Shown: positions 40,849-48,815 of the stretch, in pieces | Layout of the letters: each line of letters begins with the position of its first letter | How positions within the stretch are numbered: the first letter of the stretch is position 1 | Source: a virus | Virus record (IMG/VR): IMGVR_UViG_3300003323_000820 | Span: 1-54,467 of that record | Length of the DNA stretch: 54,467 bases | Reading direction: 5' to 3' (one strand) | Position numbers and translations under genes: made by a program | Notes under the pieces: generated by a model | What the model was told of the DNA's origin: nothing | The model's database searches: none | Seen by the model: the letters and a program-made list of their open reading frames with translations, nothing else

Positions 40849-41577
40849 TCAGGCTTCTGTCACCTTGTCCGGGGCTGGGTCGGCGCTGTAGGCGGCGTAG
40901 ACGTCGGCGGCGTGGGCGTCGTACGCGTCGGGGGTGAGGTGGTGGCCGCAGAGGGTGCAACGGATGTGCCAGTGGCCGTCGGTGCGGACCAGGCCGAACC
41001 CGTCGCAGTCGGGGCAGGGGGCGGCGTAGGTGTGGGTGTGGGGGGTGGTGTGGGTGAGGTCGCGGACGCGGCGCAGGAGCGCGTCGAGTTGGCGGTGGAG
41101 GTCGGCGATCCAGGTGTGTTGGGCGGCCCAGGGGAGGTAGGCGGTGATCCAGGCGCACCAGCCGGTGAGGTCGGGGGCGGTGGGCCAGGGCTGGTCGCAG
41201 GGCTGGATGCGGGTGGTGCCGTGGCGGTCGCGGTGGACGGCGGGGTAGGTGGTGGCGAGGTAGCGGGCCCAGCCGATGACGAAGGCGGGGATCGGGACGG
41301 TGGAGTCGGTGTCGTCTTCGGGGGCGCCGGTGGGGACGACGTGGCCGGCGCCGAGGAGGACCAGGACGCGGAGATCGACCGGCACGGGTGAGTGCGCGCG
41401 GCCGGTTCCGCCGATCCTTCCCTGGGCGGGGGAGGCGCCGGGGACCAGGAACTCGTCGGCCAGGAGCTGGGCTTGCTGGGGGAGTTCGGCGAGCCACCCG
41501 CGTATCTCGTCGAGGCAGCCGGGGCAGGCGTACGTGTCCTCGGGGGCGGGCTGGGGGCAGAGGGCGCAGGTGTTCAT
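40849..41577 (-). CDS. Hypothetical protein with two zinc-ribbon segments
   Basis: 242 residues; starts by ATGA overlap. CALCPQPAPEDTYACPGC (residues 4-21) and CPDCDGFGLV...IRCTLCG near 185-210 are two zinc-ribbon-like motifs flanking a helical core (CDQPWPTAPDLTGWCAWITAYLPWAAQHTWIADLHRQLDALLRRV). Probably a DNA- or protein-binding adaptor of early phage functions; no assigned role. Confidence 0.65.
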   Translation of the reverse strand: MNTCALCPQPAPEDTYACPGCLDEIRGWLAELPQQAQLLADEFLVPGASPAQGRIGGTGRAHSPVPVDLRVLVLLGAGHVVPTGAPEDDTDSTVPIPAFVIGWARYLATTYPAVHRDRHGTTRIQPCDQPWPTAPDLTGWCAWITAYLPWAAQHTWIADLHRQLDALLRRVRDLTHTTPHTHTYAAPCPDCDGFGLVRTDGHWHIRCTLCGHHLTPDAYDAHAADVYAAYSADPAPDKVTEA

Positions 41578-42098
41578 CGCTGGAGTCCTCGTACGGCGGC
41601 GAAGATGTTCTCGATGTCGTTGGGGCCGAGCTGGGGGTGGTCGCCGAGGACGTAGCGGAGGCGGACGTCGATCTGCGCGGCGAGGGCGGCCTGGGTCCAG
41701 TGCTGGGCCATCGTGCGGGCGTCGTCGGGGTCGAGTTCGCTTTGCATGCTGCCGCGGGCGATGTGGACGAGGGCTTTGGGGGTGCCGGTGCGGATGCCGG
41801 CGAGGGCCTGGATGCGCAGCGCGGGTCTGCCGGCGGGCGCGGGGCGCAGGGCTCGGATGTCGCGGAGCATGAATCCGGCCGTGCGGTCGTCGACCTTCAG
41901 GGAGGTGCGGCAGTAGGTGACGAATGCGGTGTCGGTCTCGGCGTGGTCGGCTGCGGCTGTGAGGTCGCGGGCGGTGGTAAAGACGGTGTCCGGGGTGAGC
42001 AGGGCGGTGATGGTGCCCCAGCTCAGGAGGCAGGCGGCCTTGCCGTCGTCGGGGTTGACGGTGGAGCGGATGTAGGCGGTATGGCCGTCGGTGCTCAT
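41574..42098 (-). CDS. Hypothetical early protein
   Basis: 174 residues coupled to the next gene by ATGA. Soluble alpha/beta protein; ARGSMQSELDPDDARTMAQHWTQAALAAQIDVRLRYVLGDHPQLGPNDI is the most distinctive stretch. No family recognised; found within the early operon. Confidence 0.6.
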   Translation of the reverse strand: MSTDGHTAYIRSTVNPDDGKAACLLSWGTITALLTPDTVFTTARDLTAAADHAETDTAFVTYCRTSLKVDDRTAGFMLRDIRALRPAPAGRPALRIQALAGIRTGTPKALVHIARGSMQSELDPDDARTMAQHWTQAALAAQIDVRLRYVLGDHPQLGPNDIENIFAAVRGLQR

Positions 42099-42163
42099 GG
42101 CGGGTCTCCGGGTGACGGTGCGGGGGTATGTGTACTGGCGGGTAGGGGTGGCGGTGTCTCGCG

Positions 42164-42199
42164 CGCGCCTGCGATGGCGCGCGCACGATCGCAGGCGCG
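42164..42199 (-). terminator. Hairpin after the 42216-42644 gene
   Basis: A 12-bp stem (CGCGCCTGCGAT 42164-42175 with 42188-42199) lies 17 nt downstream of the stop, without a clear U-tract. Confidence 0.5.
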
Positions 42200-42215
42200 T
42201 ACGCGCGCGTGAGGG

Positions 42216-42644
42216 TCAGCGCCTGCGGCGGTTGCTCGTGTGGCCTCGTGCGTAGGCGCCGAGGGCGCGGCTGCGGAGCTGGTCGCGGAGGGTGGCGATG
42301 TCCTCGACGGTGTGCTGGAGGTCGTCGGTGCGGTGGTGGGGGTGGCCGGTGGCCGCCTCGTAGTCGGCGAGGACGCCGGCGACGAGGCGGGTGAGGGCCG
42401 CGATGAGGGGTTCGTGCCAGGGGTCTGCGGACACTCGGGTGTAGCCGGCCTGCGGGAGCTGGGTGGGGATGGTGATGGGGGTGGCGTCGGGGTCGGGGGT
42501 CCAGCGTCCGGTGTCGGGGTCCTGGAGGGCGGGGGTGATGTCGTACAGCCATCGGCGGCCGTTCTGCGGGGTGTCCTGGCGGCTGTCGGTGTGGGCCCAG
42601 TGGCGTCCGTCGGGGCCGCGCCAGATCGTCGGGTTGCTGCTCAT
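42216..42644 (-). CDS. Hypothetical early protein
   Basis: 142 residues from the ATG at 42644, with GAGGAGGA upstream. TIWRGPDGRHWAHTDSRQDTPQNGRRWLYDITPALQDPDTGRW is a Trp-rich beta domain; the C-terminal half is helical with a basic end (SNRRRR). No family recognised. Confidence 0.58.
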   Translation of the reverse strand: MSSNPTIWRGPDGRHWAHTDSRQDTPQNGRRWLYDITPALQDPDTGRWTPDPDATPITIPTQLPQAGYTRVSADPWHEPLIAALTRLVAGVLADYEAATGHPHHRTDDLQHTVEDIATLRDQLRSRALGAYARGHTSNRRRR

Positions 42645-42706
42645 GGTGTGGTCCTCCTCGTCGGGGGTGGTCGCACGCCTGTGTGGTGGCAGGCGCGCGA
42701 CCGGGG

Positions 42707-43042
42707 TCAGGAGTTGCGGAAGGTGCTGAGGCTGCGGGGGTTGCGGAGGTGGTGGAGGCCGTCGGATTCGGCGCGGCGGATCTCGCTGCGGAAGCGTTCG
42801 GCGACGGTCGGGCCCTCGTGGTGGTGTATCTGGGCGAGGAGGGAGCCGATCATGTGGGCGAAGCCACAGCGGGGGATGAGGGTGTCGATGGTGTCGGGGA
42901 GGGCGCCGGGCCGGCAGGGTCTGCCGTGGAGCTCGGCGGTGACGGCGGGGTCTCCGTGGCCGCAGAGCACGTCGGAGAGGCCGATGGCGGCGCGGCTGAC
43001 GGCGTAGTGGAGTTCGTCGTGGTCGTGGCGCGGGGTGGTCAT
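42707..43042 (-). CDS. Hypothetical early protein
   Basis: 111 residues, His-rich (MTTPRHDHDELHYAVSRAAIGL; AQIHHHEGPTVAERFRSEI). Mainly helical, soluble. The ribosome site is weak, so the start is less sure. No known function. Confidence 0.52.
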   Translation of the reverse strand: MTTPRHDHDELHYAVSRAAIGLSDVLCGHGDPAVTAELHGRPCRPGALPDTIDTLIPRCGFAHMIGSLLAQIHHHEGPTVAERFRSEIRRAESDGLHHLRNPRSLSTFRNS

Positions 43043-43066
43043 GGCTGTTGCTTTCTGGTGGTGGGG

Positions 43067-43420
43067 TCAGGGGGCGGGTTGGGGGACGACGTGGTAGCCG
43101 CTGCTGATGAGGTACATCTCGATGCGCTTGGCGGCGGAGTGGCTGTCGAACGGCTCGGCGGGGTCGGTGACGATCCACCAGTCGTCCAGGGCGGCAGCGA
43201 CGACCGTGAGGTGGGGGACGTCGGCGATCGTGATCGGGGGCTCGGTGACCCGGGCCGGTGTCGGGGTGCGGGTGCGGCGGCGCGCGGCGGTGCGTATTCC
43301 GGTGGCGAGGGCCAGGGCGAGGCAGACGGCGGCGCCCGCGATCAGGGTGAGACCGGTGAGGGTGAGGAGGCCGGGGAGTTCGGGGTGGGTGGGGCACCAG
43401 GTGCCGGTGGGGCAGGTCAT
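43067..43420 (-). CDS. Membrane hypothetical protein
   Basis: 117 residues starting by ATGA overlap. One membrane helix (LLTLTGLTLIAGAAVCLALALATGI), then a soluble ~70-residue domain with ALDDWWIVTDPAEPFDSHSAAKRIEMYLISSGYHVV. It might place an early protein at the membrane. No family recognised. Confidence 0.58.
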   Translation of the reverse strand: MTCPTGTWCPTHPELPGLLTLTGLTLIAGAAVCLALALATGIRTAARRRTRTPTPARVTEPPITIADVPHLTVVAAALDDWWIVTDPAEPFDSHSAAKRIEMYLISSGYHVVPQPAP

Positions 43421-44043
43421 GATGGGGTCTCCGTGCCGAAGATGGCGGTGTAGAGGTGGTTGAGGCGGGTGTTGCGGTGTCGGCGGATGTGGCGGTCGGT
43501 GAGGTGGGGTCCAGCGAGGCAGCCGGGTTCGGTGCAGGAGCGCAGGACGTTGCCGTCGGGGATGCGGCCGTAGTGGGCGGCGAAGATCTGACGGCGGGCG
43601 TTGTAGCGGCGGCCGTTGGCCCAGAGTTCGGGTTGGGGGCCTGCGTGGGGGCCGGTCCAGCGGGCGTGTCCGTGGGTGCCGTAGGGCTGGAGGTAGCCGT
43701 CGAGGGCGTCGGAGATGGTGCGGGCGGTGCGGGTGCGGGGGACGGAGGGGATGTTGAGGACGCGGCGGACGCGGGCGATGGTGGGGTGGGTGATGCCGGT
43801 GGCAGCGCTGATCTGCCGGTAGGTCGCGCCGCCTCGGAGCATCTCGGCGACGTGGGGGTAGCGCTGGGCAACCACGGCGCGAACCTCGTCGGCGGTCGCG
43901 GGACGGCGCCGGGTGGTGGGGATGTTGTGGACCTGCCGGATCTGGCTGATCCTGCTGTGGGAGGCGCCGGTGGCGGCGCTGATCTGCCGGTAGGTCGCGC
44001 CGGCGCGCAGCATGGCGGCGACCTTGGTGCGGGTGGTGGTCAT
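43417..44043 (-). CDS. Tandem-HTH protein with HNH-like C-terminus
   Basis: 208 residues. Two near-identical helix-turn-helix units (LRAGATYRQISAATGASHSRI and LRGGATYRQISAATGITHPTI) are about 45 residues apart, each followed by a similar linker (HNIPTTRR / LNIPSVPR). The C-terminus (RQIFAAHYGRIPDGNVLRSCTEPGCLAGPHLTDRH) resembles HNH-3 homing-type nucleases, but the usual central His is replaced by an Arg-Ser-Cys context, so activity is uncertain. It overlaps neighbours on both sides. Could be a homing nuclease or a repurposed DNA-binding regulator. Confidence 0.65.
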   Translation of the reverse strand: MTTTRTKVAAMLRAGATYRQISAATGASHSRISQIRQVHNIPTTRRRPATADEVRAVVAQRYPHVAEMLRGGATYRQISAATGITHPTIARVRRVLNIPSVPRTRTARTISDALDGYLQPYGTHGHARWTGPHAGPQPELWANGRRYNARRQIFAAHYGRIPDGNVLRSCTEPGCLAGPHLTDRHIRRHRNTRLNHLYTAIFGTETPS

Positions 44044-44381
44044 CGCTGCCACCTGACGGGGCGTACGCCGGTGCGGGCGCGGCCGGTGGTGCGACGGCCG
44101 TTGGCGGCGCGTCGGCGGGCGGCGGGGCAGTCGGCGAGGTGGGGGCGGCGCAGGGTCTCCCCGACCTCGATGTGGGGGCGGTCCTTGGTGAGCTGGCGGG
44201 TCCAGTGGGTGCCGTCGGAGCCGATGCGGGTGGCCTGGTTGCCGGTGGGGTCGGCGTCGGGGTTGACGGGGATGCGGCGGCGGTTGGCGGTGGTGAGGCA
44301 CCACAGGACGCGGGCGTTGCAGTCGGGGCAGCGGCCGGGGCCGGTGGGGTCCGGGGCGATGGCGGGAGCGGGGTAGGGCAT
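44040..44381 (-). CDS. Small zinc-ribbon protein
   Basis: 113 residues with CPDC and a later WCLTTANRRRIPVNPD that together resemble one zinc ribbon; the C-terminus is Arg-rich (RRRAANGRRTTGRARTG). It overlaps the tandem-HTH gene by ATGA and follows the replication gene. Such ribbons commonly accompany phage replication proteins. Function inferred only loosely. Confidence 0.58.
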   Translation of the reverse strand: MPYPAPAIAPDPTGPGRCPDCNARVLWCLTTANRRRIPVNPDADPTGNQATRIGSDGTHWTRQLTKDRPHIEVGETLRRPHLADCPAARRRAANGRRTTGRARTGVRPVRWQR

Positions 44382-44396
44382 CGGGGTCTCTCTCGG

Positions 44397-45854
44397 TCAG
44401 GTGCCGGTCGGGGTGTCGGGTGGCAGAAGGTGCTGGTGGTTGGACCAGCGGTGGCGGTAGATGTCGAGGTCGTGGGGGCGTTCGCGGGCGACGCGGGCCC
44501 GCCAGCCGCCGGGGCCGGATGGCGGTCCGATCCGGGTGTCGGGTGGGAGCGGGGGCGGTGCGGGGAGCGGTGCCGGGGCGGGCCGGGGCCGAGCCTGAGG
44601 CCGTCGTTGGGGCGGGGCGGGAGGCTCGGGCGGGGGTTCGTGGCGCAGCGTGCAGGTGGGGCAGTCGTCGCTGGTCGGCCAGATCACGCCGGTCTCGCAG
44701 TCGGGGCGTTCGCAGCCGTGACGTCGGAGGGCGGGGCCGATCAGCCAGCGGGCGATCGACCGGATGCCGGGACCGTCGGCGGTGCCGTCCGGGGTGCCGC
44801 TGGGGGCCGTCCACATGACGGCGTAGCGGCGCTGGAGGCGGTGGTGGAGCCGGTCGGCGTCCTGGCCGTCGTTGAGCTGGGCGAGGACGTCGCCGACGAG
44901 GCGCTCCCACTCCCAGGCGGTGAGTTCGGGCAGCCGCTCGCGGACGGGGTCGAGGACGTGGTGGACGGTGCGCCAGGCGGCGGGGGTGAGGTCGAGGCCC
45001 GCACGGCGCCCGAACGTGTCCACCACTGCGTCGCGTTCGCGCGCGCTGGTTGCTGTAGGTCGCCTACGGCGGATACCCAAGACGGGGGTGGGCGGGTTGT
45101 TCTCAACGTCTGTCAGTCCAGCGTCTTCCATAGACGCGAGGGAACCGCCGCCTGCGCTCGCTCCCGATCCGCCATCTGACGACATGGTCTCGGGGGCGCC
45201 GGGGACGGGGCGGAGGGGGTGGTCGTGGACCTCGTACTCGTGGCGGCCGTGGGCGCCGGCGCGGCGGTCGACGGTGATCCAGCCGAGGCGCTCCAGCTCG
45301 GTCGTCATGCGGCGCGCGGTCATCTCGACGACGCCCAGGACCCCGGCCAGTTCGGCGGCCGTCACCGGCGTACGGGTCGCCGTCGCGTACGTCAGCGCGC
45401 AGTACAGGACGAACAGCGGATGCCGCAGCCCCTTCGCCGCGGCGACCGGGACCAGGGCGAAGTGTTCGCCGCGCTCCAGGGCGCGGGTGAAGCGTTCGGC
45501 GGTCTCGCCGTCCCCGGCGGCGGACGTGTGCCGGACGACCATCAGTTCCGCGACCCCGTCCGGGCCGGGCGCGGCCAGCTCGGCGAGGTAGCGCTCGCCG
45601 GTGCGCTTGCTGTCGCCGAGGTACCCGGCGAGCGTCGCAACCGACGCGCGGCAGCGCTCGGGACGGGCCTGGAGCGCGGTGATCTGGGCGTGCCAGGCCA
45701 CCGCCCCGGGGCTGTACCGGGAGCGGTCGCCCCACACCTTCTTGGGCACGCGAACCTTCTGGGCGTGCCAGCGCGGGAGGCCGGTGTCTGCCTGGGCAGC
45801 ACAACCAGCCCCGCCACGAGGGCGGAGCTCGGCCGAGCGCGCGGGCACAGACAC
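44397..45854 (-). CDS. Candidate replication initiator (winged-HTH)
   Basis: 485 residues from a GTG with AAGGAAG upstream. Residues ~30-125 hold a winged HTH in which VATLAGYLGDSKRTGERYLAEL is typical of phage and plasmid initiators. A second HTH-like unit lies at ~165-205 (TAAELAGVLGVVEMTARRMTTELERLGWI). Later comes a helical domain (AAWRTVHHVLDPVRERLPELTAWEWERLVGDVLAQL), then zinc-ribbon-like CERPDCETGVIWPTSDDCPTC and a Pro-rich tail. Architecture and location make it the best replication-initiation candidate. No helicase motifs. Confidence 0.65.
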   Translation of the reverse strand: MSVPARSAELRPRGGAGCAAQADTGLPRWHAQKVRVPKKVWGDRSRYSPGAVAWHAQITALQARPERCRASVATLAGYLGDSKRTGERYLAELAAPGPDGVAELMVVRHTSAAGDGETAERFTRALERGEHFALVPVAAAKGLRHPLFVLYCALTYATATRTPVTAAELAGVLGVVEMTARRMTTELERLGWITVDRRAGAHGRHEYEVHDHPLRPVPGAPETMSSDGGSGASAGGGSLASMEDAGLTDVENNPPTPVLGIRRRRPTATSARERDAVVDTFGRRAGLDLTPAAWRTVHHVLDPVRERLPELTAWEWERLVGDVLAQLNDGQDADRLHHRLQRRYAVMWTAPSGTPDGTADGPGIRSIARWLIGPALRRHGCERPDCETGVIWPTSDDCPTCTLRHEPPPEPPAPPQRRPQARPRPAPAPLPAPPPLPPDTRIGPPSGPGGWRARVARERPHDLDIYRHRWSNHQHLLPPDTPTGT

Positions 45855-45866
45855 GGAGGGACTTCC

Positions 45867-46085
45867 TTACGGGGTGGTGGGGCCGGGGCAGCGCTCGGCG
45901 TGGGTGGCGGTGATGTCGGCGGTGAACGCGGCGACGTCGTAGGCGCCGACGGCGGTGTGGTGGCAGCCGTGGCGGCAGGTGAAGGTCGCGACGGGCAGCC
46001 GCAGCCACACCCGGCGGTAGTGGTGGTAGTCGCCGAGGTCGACGTGCAGGCCCGGGAGGGTCGCGGGCAGCCAGGGTCCGGCCAT
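45867..46085 (-). CDS. Small hypothetical protein
   Basis: 72 residues, His-rich (DLGDYHHYRRVWLRLPVATFTCRHGCHHTAVGAYDVAAFTADI). CRHGCHH with upstream His may bind metal. Directly upstream of the replication candidate; weak ribosome site. Function unknown. Confidence 0.55.
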   Translation of the reverse strand: MAGPWLPATLPGLHVDLGDYHHYRRVWLRLPVATFTCRHGCHHTAVGAYDVAAFTADITATHAERCPGPTTP

Positions 46086-46091
46086 GGCCGT

Positions 46092-46235
46092 CTACCGGCC
46101 GACCGGAGTGGCCGGAGTGGCTGGGGTGGCCGAGGGTGGCTGGAGGGGGTGGCCGGTCGCCGGACGGCCGTCGTCGGCCAGGGCCAGGACGGCGGCAAGG
46201 AGCGTGGCCGACAGCAGCAGCCATATCCGGTACAT
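46092..46235 (-). CDS. 47-residue membrane peptide with Pro-Ala-Thr tail
   Basis: MYRIWLLLSATLLAAVLALA is one hydrophobic helix, followed by DDGRPATGHPLQPPSATPAT and a further PATP repeat to a stop at 46092. GAGG lies shortly before the ATG. It could be an exported or membrane-anchored peptide; the repeat is encoded by GGAGTGGCC/T units. Function unknown. Confidence 0.45.
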   Translation of the reverse strand: MYRIWLLLSATLLAAVLALADDGRPATGHPLQPPSATPATPATPVGR

Positions 46236-46273
46236 CTCGACCTCGCTCGCTTGTTCGAATCAAGGGGTGGGGT

Positions 46274-46320
46274 GGTCCGGCCGTCCCTTCGGAGGGGGTG
46301 AGCGGCCGGGCGGCCGGACC
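46274..46320 (-). terminator. Hairpin after the 46327-46788 gene
   Basis: A 10-bp stem (GGTCCGGCCG 46274-46283 with 46311-46320) and long GC-rich loop, seven bases after the stop. A terminator is possible but lacks U-rich tail. Confidence 0.45.
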
Positions 46321-46326
46321 GGTCTG

Positions 46327-46788
46327 TCAGGCCGCCGACCGGCGGGGCGGTCGGCGGCCGGGGTTCAGCCACATGCGGGGCACGTCGAAGGACTGGCCGG
46401 GCTGGAGCAGCCCCCGCTCCAACGCCCCCTGGTAGGCGATCGCCAGCTTGTCGACCGCGAAGTTCACGACGGCCGCCGCCGACGGCGCCCCGGTGCGCTG
46501 GAGCAGCGCGAGCTGCTCGGCCAGCCCCGGGTACAGGTCGAGGTCGATCACGAGGAGCCGTGCACCGGCCGCACCGTCAGCCGCTTCGGCCGGGGCCTCG
46601 GCCACCGGGTCGGCCACCTCATCGGCCACCGGCCGGTCGGGCTCGGCCACCGGCTGAGGCAGCGGCCGGCCCAGGAGGACGCTGGCCGCGTACCGGCTGA
46701 TGCCCAGCTCCATGGCGATCCGGCGCGCACCCCACCCGCGCTCGGCGCGCAGCCGGTGCGCCTCCGCATGCGGGTCGGGGGCACTCAC
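46327..46788 (-). CDS. HTH-containing hypothetical protein
   Basis: 153 residues from a GTG sharing GTGA with the upstream stop. The N-terminal ~40 residues form an HTH (EAHRLRAERGWGARRIAMELGISRYAASVLLG). A Pro/Val/Ala-rich linker is followed by a helical domain (LDLYPGLAEQLALLQRTGAPSAAAVVNFAVDKLAIAYQGALERGLL). Possibly a small regulator. No family recognised. Confidence 0.6.
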   Translation of the reverse strand: MSAPDPHAEAHRLRAERGWGARRIAMELGISRYAASVLLGRPLPQPVAEPDRPVADEVADPVAEAPAEAADGAAGARLLVIDLDLYPGLAEQLALLQRTGAPSAAAVVNFAVDKLAIAYQGALERGLLQPGQSFDVPRMWLNPGRRPPRRSAA

Positions 46789-47321
46789 TCGTGGTCCCGG
46801 TAGTCGTCGCCGAAGTCGCGGACGTCGTCGGCGCCGAGGTCCCAGCCGTCGGGCTCGCGCGGGTCCGGGCGCAGCCGCACCGGGACCACGACCGTGGCCG
46901 CGCCGGACGGGAGCGCGACCGTGGCGTGGCCGCGACGCGTCACCATGACCAACTCGGCGGAGCACGCGGGCCTGTAGGAGGCGAATTCTTCGGCCGCCGT
47001 GTCCGCCGCGCCCTGCGCCGCGTACGCGCCGATGACGCGGACATGGCCCGGGGTGAGGCGGGCGACGGCGTACAGCGTCTCGGGCAGGGCGGGGCAGGTG
47101 TGGGGCGGGTCGGGGAGGCCGGCGCCGGGGGTGTGGGCGCCGCCGTGCCCGGCCCACCGCCCGCACGGCTCGTGCTCGGGCAACGGCCCCGGCGCGTCGC
47201 AGGGCGGGAGCGGGGCGCCGGCGGTGATCCGGGCCAGGGCCGCGGCGGGCTCGCCGCGCTCCAGGTACCGGCGGACGTCCGCGAGGGTCTCCGCCAGGTC
47301 GAGGGCGGTCGGCTCGCTCAT
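46785..47321 (-). CDS. Hypothetical early protein
   Basis: 178 residues joined to its neighbours by ATGA/GTGA overlaps. Helical start (ALDLAETLADVRRYLERGEPAAALARITAGA), then a Cys/His-containing middle (HEPCGRWAGHGGAHTPGAGLPDPPHTCP), and an alpha/beta C-terminus. Role unknown. Confidence 0.58.
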   Translation of the reverse strand: MSEPTALDLAETLADVRRYLERGEPAAALARITAGAPLPPCDAPGPLPEHEPCGRWAGHGGAHTPGAGLPDPPHTCPALPETLYAVARLTPGHVRVIGAYAAQGAADTAAEEFASYRPACSAELVMVTRRGHATVALPSGAATVVVPVRLRPDPREPDGWDLGADDVRDFGDDYRDHE

Positions 47322-47977
47322 GCGGCACCACCGGCGTGCACGACCAGGCCGTCACGCACGATCGTCAACGCGTGCGGCCCGGCCTCCATCCAGATCTCGA
47401 CGAGCGGATCGGGGTCGTCCTCGACGGTGAGGTCACCGGTGAGCGCGTCGGCGTTCTCGACGGTGTCGGGCAGGGTGTGCGCGAGGAGTTCCAGGCCCAT
47501 CAAGCCGCCCGCCTCGCCGCTCACGATGTACGTCTCGCCGAACGCGGGCATCTCCCCGCCGGCCGGGTAGTGGATGTGGACCAGGTCGCCGGGGCGGGCC
47601 GGGTACCAGGGCGCCTCGGTGAGCGCGCGCATCCCCCGGCCCAGCGCCTCCAACTCGCCGCCCAGGTCGCGGCGCCGCTTGGCGTCCTCGGCCTGGGCCA
47701 GCGGGGAGCGCGGCCCACACGCGGCCAGCCACTCCGGCAGGGGCGCCGCGTACCAGCGGTGCTCCGTGAAGTCGGCGAATCCGAAGCCGGTCGGCTTCCA
47801 CTCCGCCCCGCCGAGCTGGACGAATCCGAACGCGATCGACCGCCCGGACGGGGTGACCGTCACACCGGCGCAGGCGAAGTTCCAGACACTGTCCGGCGCC
47901 TGGTAGCCGTTCTGGGTGGTGTAGGCGTGACCGGCCTCGAAGAAACCAAAGACGGGCTGGTCGTTGTCGGTGCTCAT
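47318..47977 (-). CDS. Hypothetical early protein
   Basis: 219 residues with GAAGGG upstream. A beta-rich N-terminal half (FGFFEAGHAYTTQNGYQAPDSVWNFACAGVTVTPSGRSIAFGF) suggests a small barrel. The C-terminal region contains ETYIVSGEAGGLMGLELLAHTLPDTVENAD. No motif of known function. Confidence 0.58.
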   Translation of the reverse strand: MSTDNDQPVFGFFEAGHAYTTQNGYQAPDSVWNFACAGVTVTPSGRSIAFGFVQLGGAEWKPTGFGFADFTEHRWYAAPLPEWLAACGPRSPLAQAEDAKRRRDLGGELEALGRGMRALTEAPWYPARPGDLVHIHYPAGGEMPAFGETYIVSGEAGGLMGLELLAHTLPDTVENADALTGDLTVEDDPDPLVEIWMEAGPHALTIVRDGLVVHAGGAA

Positions 47978-48003
47978 GTGCGATGCCCTTCAGGGGGTGA
48001 GGC

Positions 48004-48047
48004 CCGGGTGGGCGGGACGGGACGAGGAACACGTCCCGCCCACCCGG
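48004..48047 (-). terminator. Strong hairpin within the early region
   Basis: A 16-bp perfect stem (CCGGGTGGGCGGGACG 48004-48019 with 48032-48047) and 12-nt loop, 14 nt downstream of the 48061 stop. It probably separates two early transcription units. Confidence 0.75.
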
Positions 48048-48060
48048 AGATGAGGGAGGG

Positions 48061-48315
48061 TCAGCGGCGGCGCGGGCGCGGGACCGGGGGCGCCTGCGGG
48101 GAGCGGCGCAGGGCCCTGGCGCGGCGTACCCGGCGGCCCCGATGCATGAGGAACTCGGGATGCCACGGCTGCGCCGTGCGGGTCTCCGGGAGGTACGGCA
48201 CCCGCCGCGGGTCCTGGACCACCGGGGGCAGCGTGTTCCGGGCCCGGGTGTCGTCCGCATCGAGGACGAGGAGAGCGACCAGGACGACGGCCAGGACGAG
48301 GATCAGCCAAGCCAT
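48061..48315 (-). CDS. Small membrane protein
   Basis: 84 residues. N-terminal membrane helix (MAWLILVLAVVLVALLVL), then a basic soluble tail ending in RRVRRARALRRSPQAPPVPRPRRR. Its start shares a base with the previous stop (TGATG). It could anchor DNA or proteins at the membrane. Unknown function. Confidence 0.58.
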   Translation of the reverse strand: MAWLILVLAVVLVALLVLDADDTRARNTLPPVVQDPRRVPYLPETRTAQPWHPEFLMHRGRRVRRARALRRSPQAPPVPRPRRR

Positions 48316-48815
48316 CACCGCACCCCCTGCCGCTCGTCGTAGGCGGCAAGCGCGATGTCCAGGTACACGGCGTGCTCCCACCGCACCCCGCCGTCCGACC
48401 GCTCGCAGCCGCACTGCGGACCGCACAGTGCGGAGTGCATCGCGGCGTCGGCCACGACCGCCGGGTCGGCGATCTCATTGAGGTCGAGGACGGTGAGGTC
48501 GTCGCCGACCCTGGCGGACCAGCCGCCCGGGTGCGCCCACTCCACCACCAGACCGCCGGCCTGCGCGGCGTACGGGACCAGGTCGTCGTGCCCCGGCAGC
48601 CACTCCAGCCGCAGGAACAGCAGCCTCCGAGGAGACCCGGTCTCGACACGCACACCGGTCTCCAGGACGTCGGGGACCATGCCCAGGGCGACGAGCGCCG
48701 TGTGGATCGCGTCGGCGTAGGGCAGGTGCGGCAGCGTGGCCCGGGTGGCACCGTCCACACTCAGGTGGATGCTCTTCCCGGTCACGGCCGCCAGCCGTTC
48801 CTCGACGGCGCTCAT
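48315..48815 (-). CDS. Hypothetical early protein
   Basis: 166 residues, translationally coupled by ATGA. Alpha/beta protein (MVPDVLETGVRVETGSPRRLLFLRLEWLPGH; CGPQCGCERSDGGVRWEHAVYLDIALAAYDE). CGPQCGC may bind metal. No family recognised. Confidence 0.58.
   Translation of the reverse strand: MSAVEERLAAVTGKSIHLSVDGATRATLPHLPYADAIHTALVALGMVPDVLETGVRVETGSPRRLLFLRLEWLPGHDDLVPYAAQAGGLVVEWAHPGGWSARVGDDLTVLDLNEIADPAVVADAAMHSALCGPQCGCERSDGGVRWEHAVYLDIALAAYDERQGVR

Noticed and set aside
43417-44043. CRISPR-like repeat
   Set aside because: The repeated block is a two-copy protein-coding HTH duplication in frame, not short spaced repeats with unique spacers. No CRISPR array was seen in the window.
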